From the NCBI GenBank assembly GCA_018714665.1, contig DVNA01000109.1:1-12041 (forward strand): a DNA stretch of 12,041 nt, read 5' to 3'. This DNA is from Candidatus Gallibacteroides avistercoris. Its GTDB lineage: Bacteria > Bacteroidota > Bacteroidia > Bacteroidales > CHK158-818. Numbering within the stretch: position 1 is the stretch's first letter; each line of letters starts with the position of its first letter. The notes under the pieces are model-generated. The model ran no database searches, had not been told where the DNA came from, and was given only the letters and a program-made list of their open reading frames with translations. Positions 6,276 through 12,041 of this stretch are shown here, in pieces. The position numbers and the translations under genes are program-made.

Positions 6276-7364
6276 ATGAACAACCTACTCAAAAAGACAT
6301 ATACGATAACGCTTCTGCCGCTGTTTCTTCTTTTGCTGTTCCCCTCCTGCACGGAAGCTCCCACCGACGTAAAAGCCATTTGCGAACTCGACGACGTACA
6401 CAACTACGTCATCAAATGGGAGGTCTATCCTCAGATAGAGGGTTTTGTAAAAATTTACAGCTCCTCCACGCCCGACCATTTCGATACCGAATCGCTACCG
6501 GATTGTAAAGTGGACATCGCTGCCGCCCGTACTACTATCATCGCTACACACGGGTTGGGGCGGCGATATTTCCTGTTACGGTTCAACGATAAAACAGACC
6601 TGGTGTTGGGCACACGAGCCCCAAGATTGGGAAATGTTCAGAATTTCAGAGATTTAGGAGGATACCAAAGCCGTAACGGAAAAACCATTCGATGGGGAAA
6701 GATTTTCCGCTCGGGCAGCCTGGATTCGCTCGACACACCCAGTCAAAAACTATTCAGAAAATTCCAAATCGCCACCCTGATCGATTTCCGGGAAACGGGA
6801 TCATTTGTGGCCCCTCCCCGACAAGCCGGATTGAAAAATGTCATAAACCTCCCCATCAACAAACCGTTCCGATTTATTGCCAAAAGAAAAATCAAGGATA
6901 ACGAACTGATGTCGGGTGATGCCCGTCTGCTGATGCAGGACATAAACCGTTCGTTCGTATTTGACTCATCCACAACATTCCGCTCCATGTTCAACCAGTT
7001 GCTCGTAGAAGATAACTATCCGGTTGTATTGAGCGATATGTACGGTAAAGATGCCGTCGGTTTCGCCACCTATCTCCTGCTCTACGCGCTGGACATCCCC
7101 GAAGAGGAGATTATGGACGATTACCTGTTGACCAATAGATACCTGGACAAGAGAGTTGTCCCGCTCGATATTTTCAATGCACCGCCCGAAATACAGGAGG
7201 CCGTAACCATCTTAATGAGTGCCGAAGAGCGCTTTATCAACAGCGCACTGGACGCCATAAAGAAACGTTACGGAACCATCGACAACTACCTGAACGAAGA
7301 ATTAGGCGTGAGCCCCTCCGTAAAAAGGGAACTACAACAAATATTGTTGACAGACAATACATAG
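6276..7364 (+). CDS. Lipoprotein with tyrosine-phosphatase-like fold; catalytic Cys and Arg missing
   Basis: The 362-residue protein opens with a lipoprotein signal peptide: basic MNNLLKK, a hydrophobic run, and a lipobox FPSC with Cys25. An N-terminal beta-rich domain, perhaps fibronectin-like (about 30-115), is followed by the Y_phosphatase3/PTP family core. That core has NFRDLGGY (123-130), GKIFRSGSLDSL (141-152), an IDFRE strand (169-173) and a region that should carry the P-loop HCxxGKDRTG. Here that stretch is S-D-M-Y-G-K-D-A-V-G (253-262): the His, catalytic Cys and Arg are replaced by Ser253, Asp254 and Ala260, while GKD and the following helix (FATYLLLYALDIP) remain. The frame is intact, so this looks like a pseudophosphatase rather than a decayed gene. 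It should sit in the envelope. The ATG at 6276 is preferred because the upstream TTG at 6246 lies in the promoter element and would put ten residues before the signal peptide. Confidence 0.85.
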   Translation: MNNLLKKTYTITLLPLFLLLLFPSCTEAPTDVKAICELDDVHNYVIKWEVYPQIEGFVKIYSSSTPDHFDTESLPDCKVDIAAARTTIIATHGLGRRYFLLRFNDKTDLVLGTRAPRLGNVQNFRDLGGYQSRNGKTIRWGKIFRSGSLDSLDTPSQKLFRKFQIATLIDFRETGSFVAPPRQAGLKNVINLPINKPFRFIAKRKIKDNELMSGDARLLMQDINRSFVFDSSTTFRSMFNQLLVEDNYPVVLSDMYGKDAVGFATYLLLYALDIPEEEIMDDYLLTNRYLDKRVVPLDIFNAPPEIQEAVTILMSAEERFINSALDAIKKRYGTIDNYLNEELGVSPSVKRELQQILLTDNT

Positions 7365-7398
7365 CCCCAACCGGAGAAAAGCTCTACCTTGGCCGTTC

Positions 7399-7426
7399 TT
7401 TGATAGGAATATAATTTTTACCTTTG
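7399..7426 (+). promoter_or_regulatory. Predicted promoter for the dtd-MazG-deoC operon
   Basis: TACCTTTG (7419-7426) fits TAnnTTTG exactly, 29 bases before the dtd ATG. A TTTG at 7399-7402 is only 16 bases upstream, shorter than the usual 19-21, so the -33 element is uncertain. Confidence 0.45.
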
Positions 7427-7455
7427 CGGGCAACAACAAGCAAACAACAGACGTT

Positions 7456-7908
7456 ATGAGAGTAGTAATACAACGTGTAACAGAAGCTTCTGTTTCCATT
7501 GACGGGAAGGTGAAATCTTCTATCGGAAACGGACTGCTTGTCCTTGTCGGGATAGAAGATGCCGATACCCGGGACGACGCCGCCTGGCTGGCGAAGAAAA
7601 TCGCGCAGTTACGGATTTTCGACGACGAGAACGGAGTGATGAACCGTTCTGTCCAGGAAATAAACGGAGAGATTCTGGTAGTCAGCCAGTTCACCCTGTT
7701 TGCCACTACCCGGAAAGGAAACCGTCCCTCTTACATCCGTGCCTCGAAAGGAGAATACGCTATACCGCTATACGAAACCTTCTGCCGGATGGTATCCGAA
7801 GAGATTGCCCGACCGGTGCAGACCGGCGTTTTCGGAGCCAATATGCAGGTAACGTTGCAAAACGACGGCCCCGTAACCATTTGGATAGATACCAAAAACA
7901 AAGAATAA
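7456..7908 (+). CDS. dtd: D-aminoacyl-tRNA deacylase
   Basis: DTD hydrolyses D-amino acids, and glycine, mischarged on tRNA, recycling the tRNA and keeping D-residues out of proteins. The 150-residue length is typical. The protein starts MRVVIQRVTEASVSIDG and has the SQFTL motif (77-81) and the Gly-Pro motif in DGPVTIWID (137-145), which together form the chiral-proofreading active site; usually the latter reads NGPVT and here it is NDGPVT. It is the first gene of a compact operon, with only one base between its TAA and the ATG of the MazG-like gene. This gene order (dtd, MazG-like, deoC) is, as I recall, common in Bacteroidetes. Confidence 0.96.
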   Translation: MRVVIQRVTEASVSIDGKVKSSIGNGLLVLVGIEDADTRDDAAWLAKKIAQLRIFDDENGVMNRSVQEINGEILVVSQFTLFATTRKGNRPSYIRASKGEYAIPLYETFCRMVSEEIARPVQTGVFGANMQVTLQNDGPVTIWIDTKNKE

Positions 7909-7909
7909 C

Positions 7910-8236
7910 ATGACCATAGAAGAGGCTCAAAAAACGGTCGACAACTGGATAAAGACCTACGGTGTACGTTATTTCAACGAATTGACCAACATGGCCATCC
8001 TGACCGAGGAGGTAGGTGAGGTAGCCCGCATCATCGCCCGGAAATACGGGGAACAATCGTTTAAAAAAGGGGAAAACGGCGAGAAACTGGCAGATGAAAT
8101 GGCCGATGTGCTTTGGGTACTGATTTGCCTCGCCAACCAAACGGGCATCGACCTGACCGATGCGTTTCAAAAAAACATCCTCAAAAAAACACAACGAGAC
8201 GAAAAACGGCATATCAACAACGAAAAACTATATTGA
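7910..8236 (+). CDS. MazG-like nucleotide pyrophosphohydrolase
   Basis: This all-alpha NTP pyrophosphohydrolase would cut a nucleoside triphosphate to the monophosphate and pyrophosphate, as in house-cleaning of non-canonical nucleotides. In its 108 residues the metal-binding motifs are visible: EEVGE (33-37) and DEMAD (62-66), giving the ExxE and ExxD pattern at the usual spacing, followed by the helix VLWVLICLANQTGIDL. It is a single-domain member, unlike the two-domain MazG of about 260 residues. The C-terminus is rich in Lys, Asn and Glu. It starts one base after dtd and ends two bases before deoC, so the three are surely one transcript. The substrate nucleotide is not known. Confidence 0.92.
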   Translation: MTIEEAQKTVDNWIKTYGVRYFNELTNMAILTEEVGEVARIIARKYGEQSFKKGENGEKLADEMADVLWVLICLANQTGIDLTDAFQKNILKKTQRDEKRHINNEKLY

Positions 8237-8238
8237 AC

Positions 8239-9120
8239 ATGAATCCATACAACGAGGTACTGAGTAAATACAACACGAACCTGAACGATGAAAAAGTTGC
8301 TGCGGCAACCGAAAAAATCATCCGCGAAAATTTCGATCGCAACAACTGCCAGGAGGTTTACAAAACCATCCTGGGGTGTATCGACCTGACCAGTCTGCGG
8401 ACAGAAGACAACGACAAAAGCATCGCCGCCCTGACCAAACGGGTAAACGATTTTGAAAGCGAATACCTCGAACTTCCCAATATGGCCGCCATTTGCGTAT
8501 TTCCCAACCGGGTAGAGAGTGTCCGGATGAACCTGGAAGTGTCGGACATAAAAATAGCGGCGGTAGCGGGGGGATTTCCCTCGGCGCAAACCCTCACCGA
8601 AGTAAAGGTGGCCGAAGTGGCCCTGGCCGTTTTCGACGGAGCGGACGAGATAGATACCGTCTTGCCCGTAGGAGACTTCCTGGCAGAAGATTATGACGGA
8701 ATGTGCCAGGAGCTGATCGAGATTAAAGGTTCTTGCCGCGAAGCTAAATTAAAGGTCATATTGGAAACGGGCGCGTTGAAATCTGCCTCAAACATCAAGA
8801 AAGCGGCCCTGCTGGCCATATACTCAGGGACCGATTTCATCAAGACCTCTACGGGGAAGAATTATCCGGGAGCTACCCTCGAAGCGGCCTCTGTCATGTG
8901 CCAGGCCATCAAGGATTATTTTGACAAAACGGGTACACGCATCGGATTTAAAGCGGCCGGAGGCATTGCCACGACGGCTGATGCGGTAAAATATTATACC
9001 GTGGTGGAATCGGTTCTGGGAAAAGAGTGGCTGAACAAAGAGCTGTTCCGGATTGGCGCCAGCAGCCTGGCCAACCGGTTAATATCGGATATTGCAGGGA
9101 AAGAGATTGCCTTTTTTTAA
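8239..9120 (+). CDS. deoC: Deoxyribose-phosphate aldolase
   Basis: DeoC splits 2-deoxy-D-ribose 5-phosphate into glyceraldehyde 3-phosphate and acetaldehyde in deoxynucleoside catabolism. The TIM-barrel protein of 293 residues shows CIDLTSL (47-53), the EIDTVLPVG strand (138-146) with the proton-relay Asp139, VILETG (173-178), the Schiff-base Lys202 in FIKTSTGK (200-207) and the second catalytic Lys238 in GFKAAGGI (236-243). It is somewhat longer than the E. coli enzyme (259 residues). The frame extends upstream to 8113, but that part overlaps the MazG-like gene in another frame; the ATG at 8239, two bases after its stop, starts the recognisable protein. A strong terminator follows at 9188-9235. 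Confidence 0.95.
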   Translation: MNPYNEVLSKYNTNLNDEKVAAATEKIIRENFDRNNCQEVYKTILGCIDLTSLRTEDNDKSIAALTKRVNDFESEYLELPNMAAICVFPNRVESVRMNLEVSDIKIAAVAGGFPSAQTLTEVKVAEVALAVFDGADEIDTVLPVGDFLAEDYDGMCQELIEIKGSCREAKLKVILETGALKSASNIKKAALLAIYSGTDFIKTSTGKNYPGATLEAASVMCQAIKDYFDKTGTRIGFKAAGGIATTADAVKYYTVVESVLGKEWLNKELFRIGASSLANRLISDIAGKEIAFF

Positions 9121-9187
9121 GGGAGTTTCTCGCGTTGGACGAAAAAGATACTCTTTCATAACGAGAACCTCCTCCCAAACGAACTTT

Positions 9188-9235
9188 CTATAAACAAGGC
9201 GGGGCCGGCAATAATCGGCCCCGCCTTGTTTATAG
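9188..9235. terminator. Bidirectional intrinsic terminator between deoC and the HIT gene
   Basis: Two perfectly complementary 20-base arms (9188-9207 and 9216-9235) enclose an 8-base loop. The arms have a GC-rich core (GGCGGGGCCG) and AT-rich ends, so each strand has a partial U tract after the core. It sits between two convergent genes, 67 bases after the deoC stop and 17 bases beyond the HIT stop, and probably ends transcription from both sides. The 9121-9187 stretch holds no gene. Confidence 0.88.
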
Positions 9236-9252
9236 GAGCTGAAAAATATAAA

Positions 9253-9648
9253 CTACTCAAATGCTTCTGCGGCCTTGGCAGCGATAGCGGACATCTCATC
9301 AGGAGAAAGCTGCACCCGCGGCTTGGAAAAAATCATGTCGCTCTCCGCCTGAATAGGAATCAAGTGGATATGGGCGTGGGGAACCTCCAATCCGATAACG
9401 GCCACGCCGATACGTTTGCAATCGACGGTTTTCTGCAAAGCAGCCGCCACGCGCTTGGCAAACAACATCATATCGGCCAGGTCGGTTTCGGGCAAATCGA
9501 AAATATAATCAACCTCCTGTTTGGGAACTACTAACGTATGGCCCTTGGACAAAGGACTGATGTCCAGAAACGCAAAGAAGCGGTCGTCTTCTGCCACCTT
9601 GTAGCAGGGAATCTCACCGTCAATAATTTTACTGAATATCGTTTTCAT
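9253..9648 (-). CDS. HIT-family nucleotide hydrolase/transferase
   Basis: HIT proteins act on the alpha-phosphate of nucleotides through a His-triad nucleophile. The 131-residue protein starts MKTIFSKIIDGEIPCYKV, the Hint-type N-terminus, has HTLVVPKQEVDYIFDL (37-52), and carries the triad HAHIHL with His91, His93 and His95; His93 would form the nucleotidyl intermediate. It is probably a Hint-like phosphoramidase or nucleoside hydrolase; the physiological substrate is not known. It lies 102 bases downstream of greA and behind greA's terminator. I found no clear promoter in that gap, so it may depend on read-through or on an element I did not recognise. Confidence 0.93.
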   Translation of the reverse strand: MKTIFSKIIDGEIPCYKVAEDDRFFAFLDISPLSKGHTLVVPKQEVDYIFDLPETDLADMMLFAKRVAAALQKTVDCKRIGVAVIGLEVPHAHIHLIPIQAESDMIFSKPRVQLSPDEMSAIAAKAAEAFE

Positions 9649-9709
9649 CGTATGTTGTGTTTATTATGGTTAGTATGGTGGGAAGGAGAAGGTTGGCCAC
9701 ATCGAGAAC

Positions 9710-9744
9710 AAAAAAACCACAACCCCGGTAACAGCGGTTGTGGT
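9710..9744 (-). terminator. Intrinsic terminator downstream of greA
   Basis: On the minus strand the 9-bp arms ACCACAACC and GGTTGTGGT (9736-9744 and 9716-9724) pair perfectly around an 11-base loop and are followed by a run of seven T (9710-9716). It starts 7 bases after the greA stop. Confidence 0.85.
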
Positions 9745-9750
9745 CTCTTT

Positions 9751-10221
9751 CTATATGGAAATCTCGATAAGTTCAAATTTCATGGTACCGGAGGGAACCT
9801 TGATTTCTACAATATCTCCTACTTTTTTCCCCAGCAAACCTTTGGCAATGGGAGTATTTACCGAAATCTTCCCCTCTTTCAGGTTGGCTTCCGATTCTGA
9901 CACGATGGTATATTGCATCACCGCCTTGTTGGCGATATTCCGAATTTTCACCTTGTTCAGAATCTGCACGGTTTCGGTATTCAATTTTGTCTCATCTATC
10001 AGGCGAGCCTTGGCAATGATCTCTTTCAACTGGGAAATCTTCATTTCCAACAAACCTTGCGCCTCTTTGGCTGCGTCGTATTCGGCATTTTCCGACAAAT
10101 CTCCTTTGTCGCGGGCTTCGGCAATTTGCCTTGAAATTTCAGGACGCTTTACGCTTTCGAGATAGTTGATCTCTTCCATCATCTTGCGATAGCCCTCTTC
10201 TGTCATGTAACTGATAGCCAT
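9751..10221 (-). CDS. greA: Transcription elongation factor GreA
   Basis: GreA enters the RNA polymerase secondary channel and stimulates cleavage of backtracked RNA. The 156-residue protein has the N-terminal coiled coil with the acidic tip GDLSENAEYDAAKE (40-53; Asp41 and Glu44 are the catalytic acids) and a C-terminal FKBP-like domain ending NTPIAKGLLGKKVGDIVEIKVPSG and beyond. Length is standard. The ATG at 10221 has an unusually good Shine-Dalgarno, GAGGAG, eight bases upstream; most genes here lack one. Upstream lie a consensus promoter and, between it and the start codon, a strong terminator-like hairpin (see findings). A terminator follows the gene. Confidence 0.96.
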   Translation of the reverse strand: MAISYMTEEGYRKMMEEINYLESVKRPEISRQIAEARDKGDLSENAEYDAAKEAQGLLEMKISQLKEIIAKARLIDETKLNTETVQILNKVKIRNIANKAVMQYTIVSESEANLKEGKISVNTPIAKGLLGKKVGDIVEIKVPSGTMKFELIEISI

Positions 10222-10229
10222 GATTACTT

Positions 10230-10235
10230 CTCCTC
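10230..10235 (-). promoter_or_regulatory. Strong Shine-Dalgarno of greA
   Basis: GAGGAG on the minus strand lies 8 bases before the greA ATG. It fixes that start over the internal ATG at 10206 and stands out in a window where other genes show no clear ribosome binding site. Confidence 0.7.
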
Positions 10236-10274
10236 AATATGTTTTATGTAAATAATTTTATTCGATTTGATAAC

Positions 10275-10306
10275 AAAAAAAGAATCCCGGCTGGAAGCCG
10301 GAACTC
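10275..10306 (-). terminator. Terminator-like hairpin in the greA leader
   Basis: On the minus strand, bases 10306-10296 and 10292-10282 form an 11-bp stem (two G-U pairs, core CCGGCT/AGCCGG) with a 3-base loop, followed directly by seven T (10275-10281). It has all marks of an intrinsic terminator. It lies about 100 bases after the GT9 stop but also downstream of the predicted greA promoter and 53 bases before the greA ATG. It could end the DUF4254-GT9 transcript, attenuate greA, or both. Confidence 0.85.
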
Positions 10307-10326
10307 TCATCTCTTCATCAACGCTA

Positions 10327-10358
10327 CAAAGGTAAGCAATTATTTTTAACTTGTCAAA
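10327..10358 (-). promoter_or_regulatory. Consensus Bacteroidetes promoter for greA
   Basis: On the minus strand TTTG (10355-10358), a 20-base spacer and TACCTTTG (10327-10334) match the -33/-7 consensus completely; this is the best promoter in the window. Transcription would start near 10321, giving a leader of about 100 bases that contains the terminator-like hairpin. Confidence 0.72.
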
Positions 10359-10385
10359 TAAAAACGGGAATCTTTCAACTTTCTA

Positions 10386-10408
10386 AATATAAATAACTTA
10401 TTTATATT
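10386..10408. repeat. AT-only inverted repeat at the end of the GT9 gene
   Basis: Ten-base arms made only of A and T (10386-10395 and 10399-10408) flank a 3-base loop and overlap the GT9 stop codon. It could fold as a weak 3' hairpin in RNA or simply reflect AT richness. There is no T tract after it, so I do not call it a terminator. Confidence 0.4.
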
Positions 10409-11468
10409 ATTCCATACTGCTTCTGGCGGTCAGAACTTGTTCTACTCGCTGGACAATCGCCTCGGGTGGCAACTGATTCATACAGGCATAATCGCCTCTA
10501 AAACAGGGTTTGTTCCCAAAAACGGAACAGGGACGGCACGATAGCTCCACACCCAAAGCATCGGAGGGGGACTGGTTCCATCCCAGAAATCCGGCATAGG
10601 GATGTGTCGCTCCCCAAACGGAGACAACACGTACCCCTACCAACGAAGCCAGGTGCATATTGGCCGAGTCCATCGTTATCATCACATCCAAATGACTGAT
10701 CAACGCCAACTCTTTTTCAAACCCGTGTTTTCCGCCCATCGAAATAATATTCGGATAACGGCTCTTCCAGCAATTGAATACTTGAACTTCATCGTCTCCT
10801 CCTCCGAAAAGAAAGATCCGACAGTTTTTCTTTTCGGCGAGGCGGGCAACAACCCGTTCCATCTGACTGACAGGATATATCTTGCCCTTATGTTTGGCAA
10901 AGGGAGCTACTCCTATCCAGATTTCGTTCTCTGCCTTATCGGAAACAATCTCTGAAAACAATGTTGTCGCTCCTTTTTCATCTCCATACAACGAGGTAAA
11001 ACGAGGGACAAACGTCAATCCCAACCGAGTAAACACCTCCTCATAACGGACAATGGAACTCTTCAACGGACGGAACCGCTTGTGCATGCGGGAAGTCAGC
11101 CGACGCTTTTCTGCCCGACCCTTGTCGATAACCACACATTTGGTTCCGCTTACGGAAAACCAGAACCGAAGCCATTTGGAGCGCAATACGTCGTGCAGAT
11201 CGACCACCGCATCAATATGAAGCCTACGCAACTCCCGAAACAGGCGCCACAATCCCGATATTCCGGCGTGCCGACCCTTGACGTCGGCCACCACCACCGA
11301 AACGTTTTCCGGCGCCTGGATAAAAAGCTTGGAGGCAACGGCCTGCGTCAATACGGTAAACGTTATATGGGGATAGGTACGGGCTACCGAATAGATGACC
11401 GGAATGGTCATGGCTACATCGCCCAACGCGGAGAGGCGAATAACCAGGATGTGTTTCATGGGTTTCAT
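10407..11468 (-). CDS. GT9-family glycosyltransferase (heptosyltransferase-like)
   Basis: The GT-B protein of 353 residues resembles ADP-heptose:LPS heptosyltransferases. It has the N-terminal acceptor-side motif RLSALGDVAMTIPV (11-24), and the C-terminal donor-binding region ITMDSANMHLASLVGVRVVSVWGATHP (264-290), followed by a four-Cys cluster CRPC...C...C (Cys311, 314, 322, 329), as I recall from other GT9 proteins. It most likely adds a sugar to lipid A core or another envelope glycan on the cytoplasmic face of the inner membrane; the exact sugar is not resolvable. The ATG at 11468 is 4 bases past the DUF4254 stop; a second ATG at 11459, starting MKHILVIRLSALGD, is an equally good start. 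The pair with DUF4254 looks like one operon. Confidence 0.9.
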   Translation of the reverse strand: MKPMKHILVIRLSALGDVAMTIPVIYSVARTYPHITFTVLTQAVASKLFIQAPENVSVVVADVKGRHAGISGLWRLFRELRRLHIDAVVDLHDVLRSKWLRFWFSVSGTKCVVIDKGRAEKRRLTSRMHKRFRPLKSSIVRYEEVFTRLGLTFVPRFTSLYGDEKGATTLFSEIVSDKAENEIWIGVAPFAKHKGKIYPVSQMERVVARLAEKKNCRIFLFGGGDDEVQVFNCWKSRYPNIISMGGKHGFEKELALISHLDVMITMDSANMHLASLVGVRVVSVWGATHPYAGFLGWNQSPSDALGVELSCRPCSVFGNKPCFRGDYACMNQLPPEAIVQRVEQVLTARSSME

Positions 11469-11472
11469 GGCA

Positions 11473-12041
11473 CTACGCTTTTTGGGCGTACAAAACCGGA
11501 TTCAGATTCGGATCGTTATACATTTTCATCTGCTTATAGACCTTCATGTATTTACGGCCACCCTCAATATCGTCGAGCAGTTGGTCTATGGCCGTAGAGA
11601 GATCTTTGCGCTGTTCCAGCAACACGTTCAGTTTCTGGGAACACTGGGCCAAATGGTCGGCCGAAGCGTCGGTTCGCAACGTCTCCTGCCTCATGTGGTA
11701 GATTTTCAGGGCCAGAATCGAAAGACGGTCTATGGCCCATGCCGGACTTTCGGTATTGATCGTGGCCGAAGCCAGCGGTTTTACTCCCTGGTATTTTTCA
11801 AAGAAATAACTGTCTATAAGTTCTACCAAATCGGTCCGGTCCTGATTCGATTTGTCAATACGGCGTTTCAAATTCAGGGCTTCAACCGGATCGATACCGG
11901 GATTGCGGATAATATCTTCCAGATGCCACTGTACGGCATCTATCCAGTTTTTCAAGAACAGATAATACTCTATGCTCTTTTCCGGATATTCATTGGGCAT
12001 GGGGGCATCCACCTGATCCGTAACATGATAGGCCTGGGTGG
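11473..12041 (-). CDS. DUF4254 protein (5' end cut by window edge)
   Basis: The frame is open from the stop at 11473 to the right edge, so the gene is N-terminally truncated by the window. A GTG at 12012 could be taken as the start, but the in-frame upstream residues (TQAYHVTDQVDAPMPN) continue the family pattern, so translation begins outside. The visible part is mostly helical, with KNWIDAVQWHLEDIIRNP, LKRRIDKSNQDRTDLVELID, NTESPAWAIDRLSILALKIY and a final YMKVYKQMKMYNDPNLNPVL, all strongly conserved in what I recall of Bacteroidetes DUF4254. No signal or membrane segment is visible in this part. The function is unknown; the direct coupling to a GT9 gene suggests a role in envelope glycan synthesis. 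Confidence 0.9.
   Translation of the reverse strand, partial: TQAYHVTDQVDAPMPNEYPEKSIEYYLFLKNWIDAVQWHLEDIIRNPGIDPVEALNLKRRIDKSNQDRTDLVELIDSYFFEKYQGVKPLASATINTESPAWAIDRLSILALKIYHMRQETLRTDASADHLAQCSQKLNVLLEQRKDLSTAIDQLLDDIEGGRKYMKVYKQMKMYNDPNLNPVLYAQKA

Noticed and set aside
8113..8238. N-terminal extension of the deoC frame.
   Set aside because: It overlaps the MazG-like gene in another frame, is Arg/Lys/Gln-rich without family similarity, and a good ATG lies at 8239.
9121..9187. Imperfect inverted repeat (GTTTCTCG against CGAGAAC) just after deoC.
   Set aside because: Pairing is short and interrupted, and the perfect terminator at 9188-9235 explains the region better.
11082..11597. Open frame of 171 codons on the plus strand across the GT9-DUF4254 junction.
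   Set aside because: It is antisense to two well-supported genes, with no recognisable domain or start signal.
1..12041. Search for CRISPR arrays, insertion sequences, integrases, tRNA or rRNA genes and phage or defence genes.
   Set aside because: None seen: there are no regularly spaced repeats, transposase motifs or cloverleaf sequences, and every sizeable stretch is covered by housekeeping-type genes.

Overview
The window looks like an ordinary chromosomal stretch from a member of the Bacteroidales (Bacteroides, Parabacteroides, Barnesiella or Coprobacter relatives; I cannot resolve the genus). Several protein families are typical of that order: the DUF4254 plus GT9 pair, the DUF2795 protein, the MnmA form with SGGTDSS and PCxxC, and the run dtd, MazG-like, deoC. 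Most start sites lack a Shine-Dalgarno sequence. Several promoters fit the Bacteroidetes consensus (TTTG, about 20 bases, TAnnTTTG). No rRNA, tRNA, CRISPR array, insertion sequence or integrase was seen. Genes are densely packed and no gap exceeds 200 bases.

Layout. Positions 1-3959 are on the minus strand: an M16 zinc protease followed by mnmA, then a separate unit of a class I methyltransferase followed by a PduO-type cobalamin adenosyltransferase, then a small DUF2795 protein with its own promoter, cut by the left edge. At about 3960-4060 there is a divergent promoter region. Positions 4064-6190 on the plus strand hold three tightly spaced genes: a LOG-family nucleotide phosphoribohydrolase, a short KpsF/GutQ-like SIS isomerase and a PfkB-family sugar kinase. 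Next is a lipoprotein with a tyrosine-phosphatase fold whose catalytic signature has lost its Cys and Arg (6276-7364). Then comes the compact operon dtd, MazG-like pyrophosphohydrolase, deoC (7456-9120). A perfect 20-bp inverted repeat (9188-9235) separates deoC from the convergent minus-strand genes HIT and greA, and further right lie a GT9 glycosyltransferase and a DUF4254 protein that runs off the right edge.

Functional themes are tRNA modification and quality control (mnmA, dtd), nucleotide and pentose-phosphate handling (LOG, SIS isomerase, PfkB, MazG-like, deoC, HIT), transcription elongation (greA), and envelope glycan assembly (GT9, DUF4254).

The items most worth a second look are the apparent pseudophosphatase lipoprotein; a well-formed intrinsic terminator lying between the predicted greA promoter and greA, which suggests leader attenuation; the CxxC plus C cysteine arrangement of MnmA; and the LOG-SIS-PfkB operon of unknown substrate. 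I found no clear new defence or mobile system.
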